A DNA stretch of 16,293 bases from Desulfobacterales bacterium (GCA_029932495.1 JAOZPY010000019.1:1-16293); one strand, 5' to 3'. Numbered from the stretch's first letter, positions 8,015-15,947 are shown. Notes: generated from the letters alone by a model not told the origin. Made by a program: numbers and translations.

Positions 8015-9904
8015 TTATTGTTTCTCATTCAAGATGGCCATTTTCTTTTGCTCGCTACGCATCGCCATCTTTTGTTTTTGCTTTAAAAGCGACAGCAACA
8101 GTACCTGGTCATTGTTTTTTTCAGCGGTCCTGATTTTTTCGTCCAGCAATCCGCTTTCCTGAATTTTGCGACCGGTTTCAACGAACCGGCCCAGCAGCCG
8201 CAAACAGCCTTTCATATTCCAGGATTCGTCTCCCATGGCCAGTGCGGCAACGATTTGCTGCTGTTGCCGGTTGTCCATGCGCACAATCAGTTCAGACACC
8301 TGACTGCCAGTCTGCGGATATACTTCCAGGATAAATTCGCCGATTTTTTTTAAAACATTATTACCGAAATATTTCAGTACGTTTTGTTCTTTTATCTCAG
8401 TTAATATATCAGGAAACTGAAGCATCATGGCAATGATTTTACGCTCTGTGCGGCTTTCCGGCCGATCCATTTCATCATCGCCGGGTGGGCCGGCGGCATC
8501 GCCTTTTCCGCTTTCGCCGGACCTGCCAACTCCCCGGCCCGGCACGCCGGCAGCAAATCTTTTTTCATCTGCAGCCGTTTCAACCCGCCGGGCAACAGCG
8601 CGCTCATCAACACCAATTCGTTCGGCAGCCTGTTTGATGTACAGCGTCCTGGCTACAGGGTCGTTGATTGCCGCCAGCGGTGCCTGGATTTCGCTAATAA
8701 TGCGAATTTTTCCCTCGGTGGAAAGGCCGTATTTTCGAACAGCACAATCCATCAAAAAAGTGATGATGCCCGGTGCCCTGTCCGCCGCCTCCAAAAACTT
8801 TTCCGGACCGTATTTAAATATATACGAGTCCGGGTCATGGCCGGCAGGCAGGACCAGAATATGGGTGTCAGCCTTTTCCTCCCGGAATACATCCTGTCTT
8901 CGAAAGTCGATATGCTCCTGCCAGAATATTTCAATGCACCGCTGGGCAGATCTCAAACCGGCTTCATCGGAGTCATAAACCAGTATAATCTGGCCGGCAA
9001 AGCGTGTTAACAGCCGCACCTGCTGCGCGGTCAAGGCCGTTCCAAGCGTGGCCACACAATTTTCGATACCGTGCTGGTGAAGCGCGAGAAGGTCCAGGTA
9101 CCCTTCCACGATAAAAACCGTCCCGCTGTCCCGGCACTTTTCCCTGGCCCGATGGATACCATACAGCGAGCGGCTCTTGTCATAAATCGGCGTTTCCGGA
9201 GAATTCAGGTACTTGGGCAGACTGTCGTCCAGAACCCGTCCGCCAAAGCCGATCACCTGCCGGTTGCTGTCAAAAATTGGAAATATGATCCGGTTGCGAA
9301 ACCGGTCATAGTAGCCGCTTTTATTTTTTCGGGGGACCACCAGGCCTGCTTTTTCAACCATCAGCGGGGAAACCCGCTTTTTTGAAAAATGGTTCAGCAG
9401 CCTGTCCCAACCATCGGGGGCAAATCCCAGTTTAAAATCATCAATGGTCCGGTCACTGATCCCTCTTTGATCCAGATAGGCTTTTGCCCGTCGCCCAGTA
9501 CCGCTTGTCATCAGCGTCCGGTGGTAAAAATCCATCGCCTCCCGATTGAGGCCAAACAGTCTCTCCCGCTCATCGATCTGACGTTTGCGCCCCGGCGACA
9601 TTGGCTTGTCCGGCAAATCAATACCATAACGGCGGGCCAGCCGGCGTACCGCTTCGGGAAATGAAAGCCCTTCCTGTTTCATCAGGAAACTGAAAACATT
9701 TCCCCCTGTACCGCACCCGAAACAATAAAATATCTGCTTGTCCGTGCTGACCGTAAAAGACGGTGTTTTTTCAGAATGAAACGGGCAGAGACCAACGTAG
9801 TTTTTGCCTGTTTTTTTCAGGAGTACGGCTTCTGAAACAACATCTACAATATCGGCCGCATTTTTTATCTCAGAAATTTTATCTTCAGGGATAAAATTCG
9901 CCAA
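8015..9904 (-). CDS. dnaG: DNA primase
   Basis: Makes RNA primers at the replication fork. As read here it has 629 residues. Seen: CHC2 zinc finger C40-x2-H43-x17-C61-x2-C64; the RNA-polymerase core including YDRFRNRIIFPI and KYLNSPET; the TOPRIM site with IVEGY (E266) and YDSDEAG (D310, D312); a Gly-rich linker around 450-475; and a helical C-terminal helicase-binding region. Start choice: no ATG fits. The longest frame opens with TTG at 9913, but GGAGG (9914-9918) then touches the start codon. The TTG at 9904 is 9 nt from GGAGG and gives MANFIPEDKISEIK, matching the usual primase N-terminus, so I prefer it. It lies downstream of hisA, has its own promoter and precedes rpoD. Confidence 0.97.
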   Translation of the reverse strand: MANFIPEDKISEIKNAADIVDVVSEAVLLKKTGKNYVGLCPFHSEKTPSFTVSTDKQIFYCFGCGTGGNVFSFLMKQEGLSFPEAVRRLARRYGIDLPDKPMSPGRKRQIDERERLFGLNREAMDFYHRTLMTSGTGRRAKAYLDQRGISDRTIDDFKLGFAPDGWDRLLNHFSKKRVSPLMVEKAGLVVPRKNKSGYYDRFRNRIIFPIFDSNRQVIGFGGRVLDDSLPKYLNSPETPIYDKSRSLYGIHRAREKCRDSGTVFIVEGYLDLLALHQHGIENCVATLGTALTAQQVRLLTRFAGQIILVYDSDEAGLRSAQRCIEIFWQEHIDFRRQDVFREEKADTHILVLPAGHDPDSYIFKYGPEKFLEAADRAPGIITFLMDCAVRKYGLSTEGKIRIISEIQAPLAAINDPVARTLYIKQAAERIGVDERAVARRVETAADEKRFAAGVPGRGVGRSGESGKGDAAGPPGDDEMDRPESRTERKIIAMMLQFPDILTEIKEQNVLKYFGNNVLKKIGEFILEVYPQTGSQVSELIVRMDNRQQQQIVAALAMGDESWNMKGCLRLLGRFVETGRKIQESGLLDEKIRTAEKNNDQVLLLSLLKQKQKMAMRSEQKKMAILNEKQ

Positions 9905-9913
9905 TAACAGCAA

Positions 9914-9918
9914 CCTCC
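9914..9918 (-). promoter_or_regulatory. Ribosome binding site deciding the dnaG start
   Basis: GGAGG on the minus strand. It abuts the first in-frame TTG (9913) but lies 9 nt before the fourth codon of that frame, also TTG (9904). This argues for the shorter DnaG. Confidence 0.7.
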
Positions 9919-9974
9919 ATTGCCGGGAGAGTTGGAAGATTCATATTGATGGAAGGTTTTACAGTTAAACGAAA

Positions 9975-10003
9975 AATTTAATTCGCCACAACCGGTTTGT
10001 CAA
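9975..10003 (-). promoter_or_regulatory. Sigma70 promoter for dnaG-rpoD
   Basis: Minus strand: perfect -35 TTGACA (9998-10003), 17-nt spacer, -10 TAAATT (9975-9980). The predicted start is near 9968, giving a leader of about 64 nt to the preferred dnaG start. The -35 box overlaps the TGA stop of hisA, so the two transcription units are packed end to start. Confidence 0.72.
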
Positions 10004-10752
10004 TGTTTTTTTAGCATTTTCGGTCGGTTTGCCCGGGCGACCGCACAGGCCTGCTTAAAATCCAGCCCGCCGCTGTACAGTGCCCGGCCGGTAATCACCC
10101 CGGTCACCCCCACGGCCTCCAGCGGCAGGAGATTTTCAATGTCACGGATGCTTGATACACCGCCGGATGCGACCACCGGGATGGAGACGGCTTGGGCCAG
10201 CTGCCGCGTTTGTTCAAGGTTCGGGCCGGTCTGCATTCCGTCACGCTGAATGTCTGTAAAATTGATGGCCGCCACGCCGCAGTCTTCAAAACGCCTGGCC
10301 AGATCAACGGCTTTCATTTCAGTGTTTTCGGTCCAGCCCTCAATGGCAACCCGGCCGTTGCGGGCATCGATACCGATGACAATGTGTCCGGGAAACTGAC
10401 CTGCGGCCTGGATCACCCACTGCGGACTGCGAAGGGCCGCGGTTCCAATAATCACCCGCTCTATTCCCATTTCCAGCAGCATGTCCACGGTGCGCATATC
10501 GCGAATCCCGCCACCGAGCTGAATCGGAGTATCCACCGCTTCCAAAATCCCCTTGATGGCCGCCATGTTTTGCGGACTTTTTTCAAAGGCGCCATCCAGA
10601 TCCACCACGTGAATTAATTCGGCCCCCGCCCGGGCCCATTTGCGAGCCATCGCAGCCGGATCGTCTGAGAATACGGTTTCGTCTTCCATGCGCCCCTGTA
10701 AAAGCCGAACGCATTTTCCATCTTTTATATCAACTGCGGGAATGACAATCAT
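10000..10752 (-). CDS. hisA: Phosphoribosylformimino-5-aminoimidazole carboxamide ribotide isomerase (ProFAR isomerase)
   Basis: Catalyses the Amadori isomerisation of ProFAR to PRFAR in histidine synthesis. 250 residues, normal for this TIM-barrel enzyme. Seen: IPAVDIKDGKCVRL with catalytic D8, phosphate-binding GGGIR (80-84), IGIDARNG with catalytic D129, FTDIQRDGM, and the second phosphate loop ASGGVSS (195-201). The frame stays open 42 codons upstream, into hisB, but the start at 10752 (MIVIPAVDIKDG) is the family start, 4 bases after the hisB stop. The hisB-hisA spacing implies translational coupling. hisH and hisF, commonly adjacent, are absent here. The stop codon lies inside the dnaG -35 box. 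Confidence 0.97.
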   Translation of the reverse strand: MIVIPAVDIKDGKCVRLLQGRMEDETVFSDDPAAMARKWARAGAELIHVVDLDGAFEKSPQNMAAIKGILEAVDTPIQLGGGIRDMRTVDMLLEMGIERVIIGTAALRSPQWVIQAAGQFPGHIVIGIDARNGRVAIEGWTENTEMKAVDLARRFEDCGVAAINFTDIQRDGMQTGPNLEQTRQLAQAVSIPVVASGGVSSIRDIENLLPLEAVGVTGVITGRALYSGGLDFKQACAVARANRPKMLKKH

Positions 10753-10756
10753 AGAA

Positions 10757-11344
10757 CTAAAGGCTTCCCTTGGATGACCGGACACCGCTGATGCGATCGT
10801 CAAGGGTGCATGCCTGATCGAGAGAACGTCCCAGGGCCTTGAACACGGCTTCGAGCACGTGATGCTCATTTTCCCCATAGGCGACCTGGATATGCAGATT
10901 CATGGCACCGCGAAAGGCCAGCGCCCTGCAAAATTCCTTTGTCTGCTGCGGGTTGAACGCAATGCCAGAAGGCTGTATTTCCGGAAGCCGGTAAACCAGG
11001 AAGGGGCGGTTGGACAAATCTATGGTAACGGCCGCCAGGGCGTCGTCCATCGGTGTGACGGCATGCCCGTACCGCCTGATTCCCTTGCGCTCACCAAGTG
11101 CCCGGACAATGGCATCACCCAGTACCAACCCGACATCTTCAACCGTATGGTGCAGATCGACTTCCAGATCTCCCTCGGCATGCACGCTCAGGTCAAAAAA
11201 GCCATGAACGGCAAACAGGGTCAGCATATGGTCAAAGAAAGCAATGCCAGTGGATATCTCCACCCGGCCCTGCCCGTCCAGATCCAGTGCAATCCGGATA
11301 TTTGTCTCTTTGGTCTTTCGCTCCACCTCGGCGCTTCTGTTCAT
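10757..11344 (-). CDS. hisB: Imidazoleglycerol-phosphate dehydratase
   Basis: Dehydrates imidazole glycerol phosphate to imidazole acetol phosphate in histidine synthesis, using a di-manganese site. 195 residues, the usual length of the monofunctional enzyme (no phosphatase domain as in E. coli HisB). Seen: FFDHML at 36-41, DLHHTVEDVGL (63-73) with the two His ligands, GENEHHVLEA (157-166) with the second His pair, and the C-terminal SSKG. The ATG has GGGG about 4-7 nt upstream, a modest Shine-Dalgarno. It is the first gene of the hisB-hisA pair, about 105 nt downstream of the predicted start of the promoter at 11456-11483. The leader shows no His-rich peptide, so classical his attenuation is not supported. 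Confidence 0.97.
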   Translation of the reverse strand: MNRSAEVERKTKETNIRIALDLDGQGRVEISTGIAFFDHMLTLFAVHGFFDLSVHAEGDLEVDLHHTVEDVGLVLGDAIVRALGERKGIRRYGHAVTPMDDALAAVTIDLSNRPFLVYRLPEIQPSGIAFNPQQTKEFCRALAFRGAMNLHIQVAYGENEHHVLEAVFKALGRSLDQACTLDDRISGVRSSKGSL

Positions 11345-11455
11345 ATTTCCCCGCGCGGTTAGGTCAAAATATTTACGGCCCTAATTGATCGTAGGCAGAA
11401 TTAAAAACATCGGCTACTGTAAATCCGTTGCATTTCCCCCGAAACCTAAACCCAA

Positions 11456-11483
11456 AATATAAACCATGTTCAGTAAAAGTCAA
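11456..11483 (-). promoter_or_regulatory. Sigma70 promoter for hisB-hisA
   Basis: Minus strand: -35 TTGACT (11478-11483), 16-nt spacer, -10 TATATT (11456-11461), each one base from consensus. The start would be near 11449, about 105 nt before hisB. A strong leftward terminator (11504-11536) ends just upstream, consistent with a new transcription unit beginning here. Confidence 0.68.
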
Positions 11484-11503
11484 CGACCATCTGCCCGATC
11501 AGC

Positions 11504-11536
11504 AAAAAGGGTGATCCACCTGCTGGTGGACCACCC
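11504..11536 (-). terminator. Strong rho-independent terminator, leftward
   Basis: Minus strand: GGGTGGTCCACC, loop AGCA, GGTGGATCACCC, then TTTTT. The stem is 12 bp with one mismatch. It is insulated from hisB by the promoter at 11456-11483, so it must end a transcript coming from the right: tRNA-Ala read-through, or a small RNA between 11537 and 11811. Confidence 0.8.
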
Positions 11537-11592
11537 GCGAAAGGAGGTCAAAATCAGCGCCCCTCCCGACTTCTGGGCGGGCTGGACGCTGA
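11504..11592 (-). ncRNA. Candidate small RNA with two hairpins and an exposed anti-Shine-Dalgarno segment
   Basis: Inference from structure only. On the minus strand, hairpin 1 (11554-11592) has outer stem TCAGCG/CGCTGA and a GC-rich inner stem. A linker follows that contains GACCTCCTTTC (11539-11549), then the terminator hairpin 2 (11504-11536). Ten bases of the linker, ACCTCCTTTC, equal the usual 3' end of bacterial 16S rRNA, but the flanks do not resemble 16S. No convincing open reading frame lies here. A weak -10 (GATAAT) would start RNA right at hairpin 1, with no good -35. It could instead be the 3' part of a tRNA-Ala read-through transcript. Confidence 0.4.
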
Positions 11593-11811
11593 ATTATCAC
11601 TAAAGAGCCACAAACACATAGAAGGTTACAAATGCAAAATCAGCGGATAAAAAACCCATCCACTATGCTCTTTCAATTCCTATCGTTGTCGTATATAATT
11701 GCTGCGAAAAAAAGATGTCCGCATGCTGAGCGTTCAGCTTGAAAGGGGATGGGGAGTCTTTCCATGGCGGGATTTAGATAGCGAAAATCAAGCGCTGATT
11801 CGCAAAAAAAA
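11593..11811. other. Gene-free stretch between the terminator/sRNA region and tRNA-Ala
   Basis: No supported coding sequence on either strand. On the plus strand there is a perfect -10 TATAAT at 11694-11699 with only a weak -35 (TTTCAA, 17-nt spacing). It could start a leader for the YcaO gene that would run antisense to tRNA-Ala, but I do not rely on it. On the minus strand, eight T follow the tRNA-Ala CCA (11804-11811), then a hairpin (11781-11803, GCGAATCA paired with TGATTTTCGC with a bulge). The T run may help release the tRNA transcript. Confidence 0.5.
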
Positions 11812-11887
11812 TGGTGGAGATGAGGGGGATCGAACCCCTGACCTCGGCGTTGCGAACGCCGCGCTCTCCCATCTGAGCTACATCCCC
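11812..11887 (-). tRNA. tRNA-Ala (anticodon CGC)
   Basis: A complete cloverleaf of 76 nt including encoded CCA: acceptor GGGGATG/CATCTCC with discriminator A, anticodon stem CGGCG/CGCCG, loop TTCGCAA (anticodon CGC, codon GCG), and T arm AGGGG TTCGATC CCCCT. The third acceptor pair is G3-U70, the known alanine identity element, which independently confirms Ala. CCA is encoded here but not in the CAT tRNA of the same window. A run of eight T follows directly. Confidence 0.97.
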
Positions 11888-11906
11888 ACTTGCAGATGAA
11901 AATCAA

Positions 11907-11935
11907 TTCATATCAAAACATAAAAAAGGGGTCAA
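11907..11935 (-). promoter_or_regulatory. Sigma70 promoter for tRNA-Ala
   Basis: Minus strand: -35 TTGACC (11930-11935), 17-nt spacer, -10 TATGAA (11907-11912). The start is predicted near 11900, giving a leader of about 13 nt before the tRNA. It sits in the divergent gap to the YcaO gene, whose own promoter I cannot identify with confidence. Confidence 0.65.
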
Positions 11936-11959
11936 TAATATTATTCAAGGAGCTACCTG

Positions 11960-13690
11960 ATGAAAGACACCGTTATACTCCTGCAGGATGCTTACAAAGG
12001 CTTTACCGCTGACCAGGATAAAATTATCCCCCCGGAAGAGACCGTCAAACGTTTTCGGAACCGACTGAAAAAAATTGATCTGGACATCTTGCGAAGCACC
12101 CTGCGCATTGATAACGGCCGCCTGGATATCCCCGTCTATTTCAGCACCTGCGGCCGGGACGCGGCGGCGGTCATCGGCACCAAGAAACAGATGGGCAAAG
12201 GCGGTACGCCGCAACAGGCAGAGGCCAGCGCGGTAATGGAACTGGCCGAGCGGTTCAGCTTTTTCAGCTTCACCAAAACCCCTGCCAATTTTATCATCGA
12301 AACCCCCGCCAGGCTGAAAGGCGAGGCGGTTGATTTCAAGACGATCGCCCGCTCAGTTCACGATGAATCGGACGATCTGCCCATCACACGAAAAATCTAT
12401 GAGAATCTTCCACTCAAGTGGACCTGGGGTTACAACCTGACCCGTAAAAAAAAGATATTGATACCCTTTGACTGGTTTTTCGCCATCAACGAGTTCAATG
12501 GCCCATCGGCCGGAAACTGCGTGGAAGAGGCTCTGATCCAGGGAATCTGTGAAATTGTCGAGCGGCATACATCCTCTTTGGTGAGCAACCGCAGGCTGAA
12601 AGTGGCGGCCATTCGACCGCAATCAGCCACCGATGTCCTGGTCCGCGAGATGCTCGAAAAATACAAAACCGCCGGGATCAAACTTTATTTGTCCGATTTT
12701 TCCCTGGATACCGGCATTCCCACGGTGGGCGCCCTGGCCTATGATCCGGCGACCTTCCCCGATTCAAGTGAAATCGTCTGGACGGCCGGCACGGCTCCGG
12801 ATCCCGAAAAAGCCCTGAGCCGGGCATTGACCGAAGTCGCCCAACTGGCAGGAGATTTCAACACCGCCGCCAATTATGTGGCCAGCGGCCTGCCCAAATT
12901 CAATACGTTGAAAGAGGCTGCCTTTGTCACCGCCCCCGGCAAAACAGTCGATATCACCGACCTGCCTGACATTTCCAGCGACAACATCAAAACAGAAATC
13001 GAAAACTGCCTTAACGCCCTGTCAGCCATCGACATGGAAGTACTGGTGATCGACACCACCCATGACCGGCTGAAAATTCCGTCCTTTTACACCATCATCC
13101 CCGGGGCCCATTTCCGGGAACGCTCCCAGGGGACCAGCGTTGGCATGTTTGCGACCCGGCACATTTATGAAAACGCCCCGCCCGGGCAAGCCATTGCGCA
13201 GTTGACCGCCATCGCAAAACGACTGCCGAAAAAATATTATGTCCACTTCTATCTGGGTGCCTCCCATCTGAAAATGGATGATCCGGCCGCGGCCCTGCCC
13301 TGCTTGCAACGCTCCCTGGATCTGGACCCCGCCGAGCAGGACACCCCCAGCATATATTCATACATGGCCGTCGCCTTGAAAGATTTGGGCAGATACCGCC
13401 AGGCCCTTGAAGTCCTGGAAAAAGGAGAAGCGCTGGATCGGGACAGAACCGACATTTACAATCTAAAAGGTTTTTGCCACTTCAAACTCAAAGAGCACCC
13501 GGCAGCGGTTGAAAACTTCAAAAAGGTTATTCAGCTGAATCCTTCCTCAGCAATTGATTATGCCAACATCGCCGCCAACTACCGCAAAATGGGCCAAAAA
13601 GAAAAAGCCATCCGCTACTACAGGATGGCGCTGACCCTCGACAATTCGATCCAGTTTGCCAAAGAGGGGCTGGAGGAACTTAAAGGGTAG
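11960..13690 (+). CDS. YcaO-domain ATP-dependent enzyme with C-terminal tetratricopeptide repeats
   Basis: 576 residues. Seen: a YcaO catalytic domain (about 60-415) with all three ATP-binding motifs intact: S90-x3-E94-x2-E97-R98 (SAVMELAER), S183-x6-E190-x3-Q194-x3-E198-x2-E201-R202, and R288-x3-E292. Then TPR-like repeats over about 425-573 (YYVHFYLGASHLKMDDPAAA, IYSYMAVALKDLGRYRQALE, IYNLKGFCHFKLKEHPAAVE, DYANIAANYRKMGQKEKAIR). Known: YcaO enzymes use ATP to activate backbone amides for azoline or thioamide formation, and E. coli YcaO is tied to ribosomal protein S12 methylthiolation. Inference: the TPRs recruit a protein partner or substrate. No TfuA, no dehydrogenase and no precursor-peptide gene is visible nearby. 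The ATG has AAGGAG at 7 nt. It is divergent from tRNA-Ala and convergent, 10 bases apart, with the dynamin-like gene. Confidence 0.9.
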   Translation: MKDTVILLQDAYKGFTADQDKIIPPEETVKRFRNRLKKIDLDILRSTLRIDNGRLDIPVYFSTCGRDAAAVIGTKKQMGKGGTPQQAEASAVMELAERFSFFSFTKTPANFIIETPARLKGEAVDFKTIARSVHDESDDLPITRKIYENLPLKWTWGYNLTRKKKILIPFDWFFAINEFNGPSAGNCVEEALIQGICEIVERHTSSLVSNRRLKVAAIRPQSATDVLVREMLEKYKTAGIKLYLSDFSLDTGIPTVGALAYDPATFPDSSEIVWTAGTAPDPEKALSRALTEVAQLAGDFNTAANYVASGLPKFNTLKEAAFVTAPGKTVDITDLPDISSDNIKTEIENCLNALSAIDMEVLVIDTTHDRLKIPSFYTIIPGAHFRERSQGTSVGMFATRHIYENAPPGQAIAQLTAIAKRLPKKYYVHFYLGASHLKMDDPAAALPCLQRSLDLDPAEQDTPSIYSYMAVALKDLGRYRQALEVLEKGEALDRDRTDIYNLKGFCHFKLKEHPAAVENFKKVIQLNPSSAIDYANIAANYRKMGQKEKAIRYYRMALTLDNSIQFAKEGLEELKG

Positions 13691-13700
13691 GTTTTAATGT

Positions 13701-15947
13701 TCAATTTTTTGGGGAACCTTCGATCTGTCCGCGCACCCCTTCGATTTTCTCCTCCAGCCGCCCGATAATCTGAACCATTTCGTTCAGTATCTGCAAGGCC
13801 TGTTTTTTGTCTTTCTGATTGGTGCTGATGCTCTCGATGGCAGTGGAAAGATCAGAAAAATGGGCCTGAAATCGATTCAGCACCCCCCGGGTGAAACCGT
13901 CGGCCGCCGCCTCAATTAGCTCAAACAGGTAGCCGAACTTTAAGTTTTCCCGGTAATCTTTGAGCTGAAAGGCCAGCGATTTTTTAGTTTCACGCTTGAT
14001 CAGCCCGATACCGTCCTGCAATGCCCGCGTAATTTCTTCCTGATCCTGTTTCTCGGACTTTTTGAAAACACCCTTCACGTTTTTCAAAACCCGGTAAAGC
14101 CCCAGTCGCATGAGTGCCTCGGTTTTGATCTTCGTCGAATAACCCATGACGGCAACCAGCGTCGGCGGTTTGAGATCCCCGGCACCTGCAAAGATCTCCA
14201 GCGACGACAGATCGTCAACGGATGGATTGCGGTCCTCACAATCCGTTTGTTTGAGATCCGTCAGGTCAATGTACTCTTCCTGGGCTTCCCGGAGCATGGC
14301 GTCAAACGGCATAACCAACGACTTAAAATAGTCCCGAATACGCGTCTGCAGGCTCTGGACAAAGTGAAATACCCGGGGATTGACAACTTCCGTAACATGG
14401 GCGTCAATTGCCTGCTTAAACTCCTGAAAAACCAGGTAAAGCCTTTGTGAAAAATCAGTTGTTTCCAGGCCTGGTGCGTCATTAATGGACGGCATGTTGT
14501 AATTGTCAATAAAGTTTTCGATTTCCGCCGCAATGTTACCGGAGTCCGTATTAAAAAATTGATGCACCTCTTGCTGAAGCTCTTTTTTTATTTCCGGCAA
14601 AGCTCCGGCCAGGGTCTTTTTGACTGCCGACTGGATGCGATCAAGCCGCTTCTGATGGTCCTTGATTTTCTGCAACTGCTGGCCGATACTATTCGAATCC
14701 CGGGACAGAACACTACGATTGAGATCCACCCAACCGTTGATGCCGGATACAATCACGTCCAGCCGTTCGACATGGTTTTTCAGCAGCAAGGCGAAGCGTT
14801 TTTGTGCCAGATATTCATTAAAAACGCGGTGGAAACGTTCGAATTCCCGGCTGGAAAAGTCGACAAAATCCTCATCAGTCGCCCACTGTTCAAACCGCAT
14901 CCGCTCCTTGGACGAAAGGGCATCAAGCCTGGAGCCGAACAGGTTGAAAAGCGCCGAAAAGCTATAAATATCCGGCTGGGGTTTGATCATGGCGAGTTCC
15001 TCGCCAATGCGCGCAACCAGGTTTTTCAAATCTTCAATCGATTCGTGCTCACTAAAATCGCAATTGATAACAAACAGGATATTTTCTAAAATTCCCATCT
15101 TCTTGATCATTGACAGAAATCTAATATCGGCCCGGCGCAGCCCGGTGCGGCTGCTGATTACGTAAACGATCAGGTGGGTCAGCGACAGATAGTCCTGAAT
15201 CATGGCAAGATGCAGTGGATTGGACGAATCACTTCCCTGGCAGTCTGCAATTTCAATACCGCTCTGGATGCTGCGGGTGTCGACCTCCAGCAAAACGTCC
15301 CTGAGAAAAACCGCCAGGGTCTCGTCACCGACAAAGGCTTTGTGCTCAGCAAAACGCTCGTCTTCGAACAGCTGCGTGTTTCCTTTGTCGCTGAGCAGTG
15401 AGCCTGCCGATTCATATCCCCTGAGATAAGACGTCAGCAGGACCGTGTTGACATTACGGGTGTCGCTGGTGATCAGCTGCTCGGAGCCCAACCGGCTGAG
15501 GGCCTGCTGGAGCCGGTGGCGGTCTTTTGGCTGTCGGATATCAAATTGCCCGTCTTCGCTGCGCCAGTCAGATGATGGAAACAGTACCAGGGCCTGGCGC
15601 ATATCCGCATTGACTTCATCGATGGATTTAAAAAACAGCTTTGCACGCAGACGGCTGCCGCGGCGTACCCGCGTTACGATGGAAGTAATTACCCCGGCAC
15701 CGCGTTTAACATAATCGCCGTTGAAAAGTGAATTTAAGAAGGTACTTTTCCCGGATTTAATCGGTCCCACAATGGCCACCCGGATGGTGTCCTGGGCCAG
15801 CTGTTGGGGAAGATGTTCACAGGTTTTCTCCCATTCGCCGAAACTGTATTTACCCATTCCAGGAATGGATCTGGCACTCGAAAACAGGGAGCGTACATCC
15901 TGGTTGATTTGCTCTATTTGCGCTTTAGATTGGCTGTATGAATCCAT
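13701..15947 (-). CDS. Dynamin-like large GTPase
   Basis: 748 residues. Seen: P-loop GPIKSGKS (61-68), a candidate switch Thr in GAGVITSIVT (T88), and G3 DCQG (D235-G238). The expected G4 NKxD position reads INCD (294-297), so the Asp is kept but the Asn/Lys order is not canonical. The rest is a long helical stalk with coiled-coil segments at about 415-460 and at the C-terminus. No clear membrane-spanning helix is visible; LVAVMGYST around residues 603-611 is a mildly hydrophobic patch. Known: bacterial dynamins bind and remodel membranes, often as paired genes. No second copy is seen here. The ATG at 15947 lacks a clear Shine-Dalgarno, and the next Met (M31, 15857) is no better. A GC-rich palindrome near 16018-16031 lies in its upstream region. 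Confidence 0.85.
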   Translation of the reverse strand: MDSYSQSKAQIEQINQDVRSLFSSARSIPGMGKYSFGEWEKTCEHLPQQLAQDTIRVAIVGPIKSGKSTFLNSLFNGDYVKRGAGVITSIVTRVRRGSRLRAKLFFKSIDEVNADMRQALVLFPSSDWRSEDGQFDIRQPKDRHRLQQALSRLGSEQLITSDTRNVNTVLLTSYLRGYESAGSLLSDKGNTQLFEDERFAEHKAFVGDETLAVFLRDVLLEVDTRSIQSGIEIADCQGSDSSNPLHLAMIQDYLSLTHLIVYVISSRTGLRRADIRFLSMIKKMGILENILFVINCDFSEHESIEDLKNLVARIGEELAMIKPQPDIYSFSALFNLFGSRLDALSSKERMRFEQWATDEDFVDFSSREFERFHRVFNEYLAQKRFALLLKNHVERLDVIVSGINGWVDLNRSVLSRDSNSIGQQLQKIKDHQKRLDRIQSAVKKTLAGALPEIKKELQQEVHQFFNTDSGNIAAEIENFIDNYNMPSINDAPGLETTDFSQRLYLVFQEFKQAIDAHVTEVVNPRVFHFVQSLQTRIRDYFKSLVMPFDAMLREAQEEYIDLTDLKQTDCEDRNPSVDDLSSLEIFAGAGDLKPPTLVAVMGYSTKIKTEALMRLGLYRVLKNVKGVFKKSEKQDQEEITRALQDGIGLIKRETKKSLAFQLKDYRENLKFGYLFELIEAAADGFTRGVLNRFQAHFSDLSTAIESISTNQKDKKQALQILNEMVQIIGRLEEKIEGVRGQIEGSPKN

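Noticed and set aside
10753..10878. Extended hisA start overlapping hisB
   Set aside because: MIVIPAVDIKDG at 10752 is the family N-terminus, and the extension is out-of-frame hisB sequence.
11345..11449. Histidine leader peptide or attenuator before hisB
   Set aside because: The only short frame (about 10 codons, MQRIYSSRCF) has no His codon and no usable ribosome site; no terminator/antiterminator pair is seen.
11539..11549. Remnant of a 16S rRNA 3' end
   Set aside because: Only about 10 bases match; the bases before them do not resemble the conserved 16S helix 45 region, and no rRNA gene is nearby.
11541..11560. AAAGGAGGT on the plus strand as a ribosome binding site
   Set aside because: No ATG, GTG or TTG follows within a usable distance, and the sequence downstream folds into a GC-rich hairpin.
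11699..11899. Plus-strand 66-codon open frame over tRNA-Ala
   Set aside because: It runs antisense through the tRNA, has no ribosome site, and shows no recognisable protein features.
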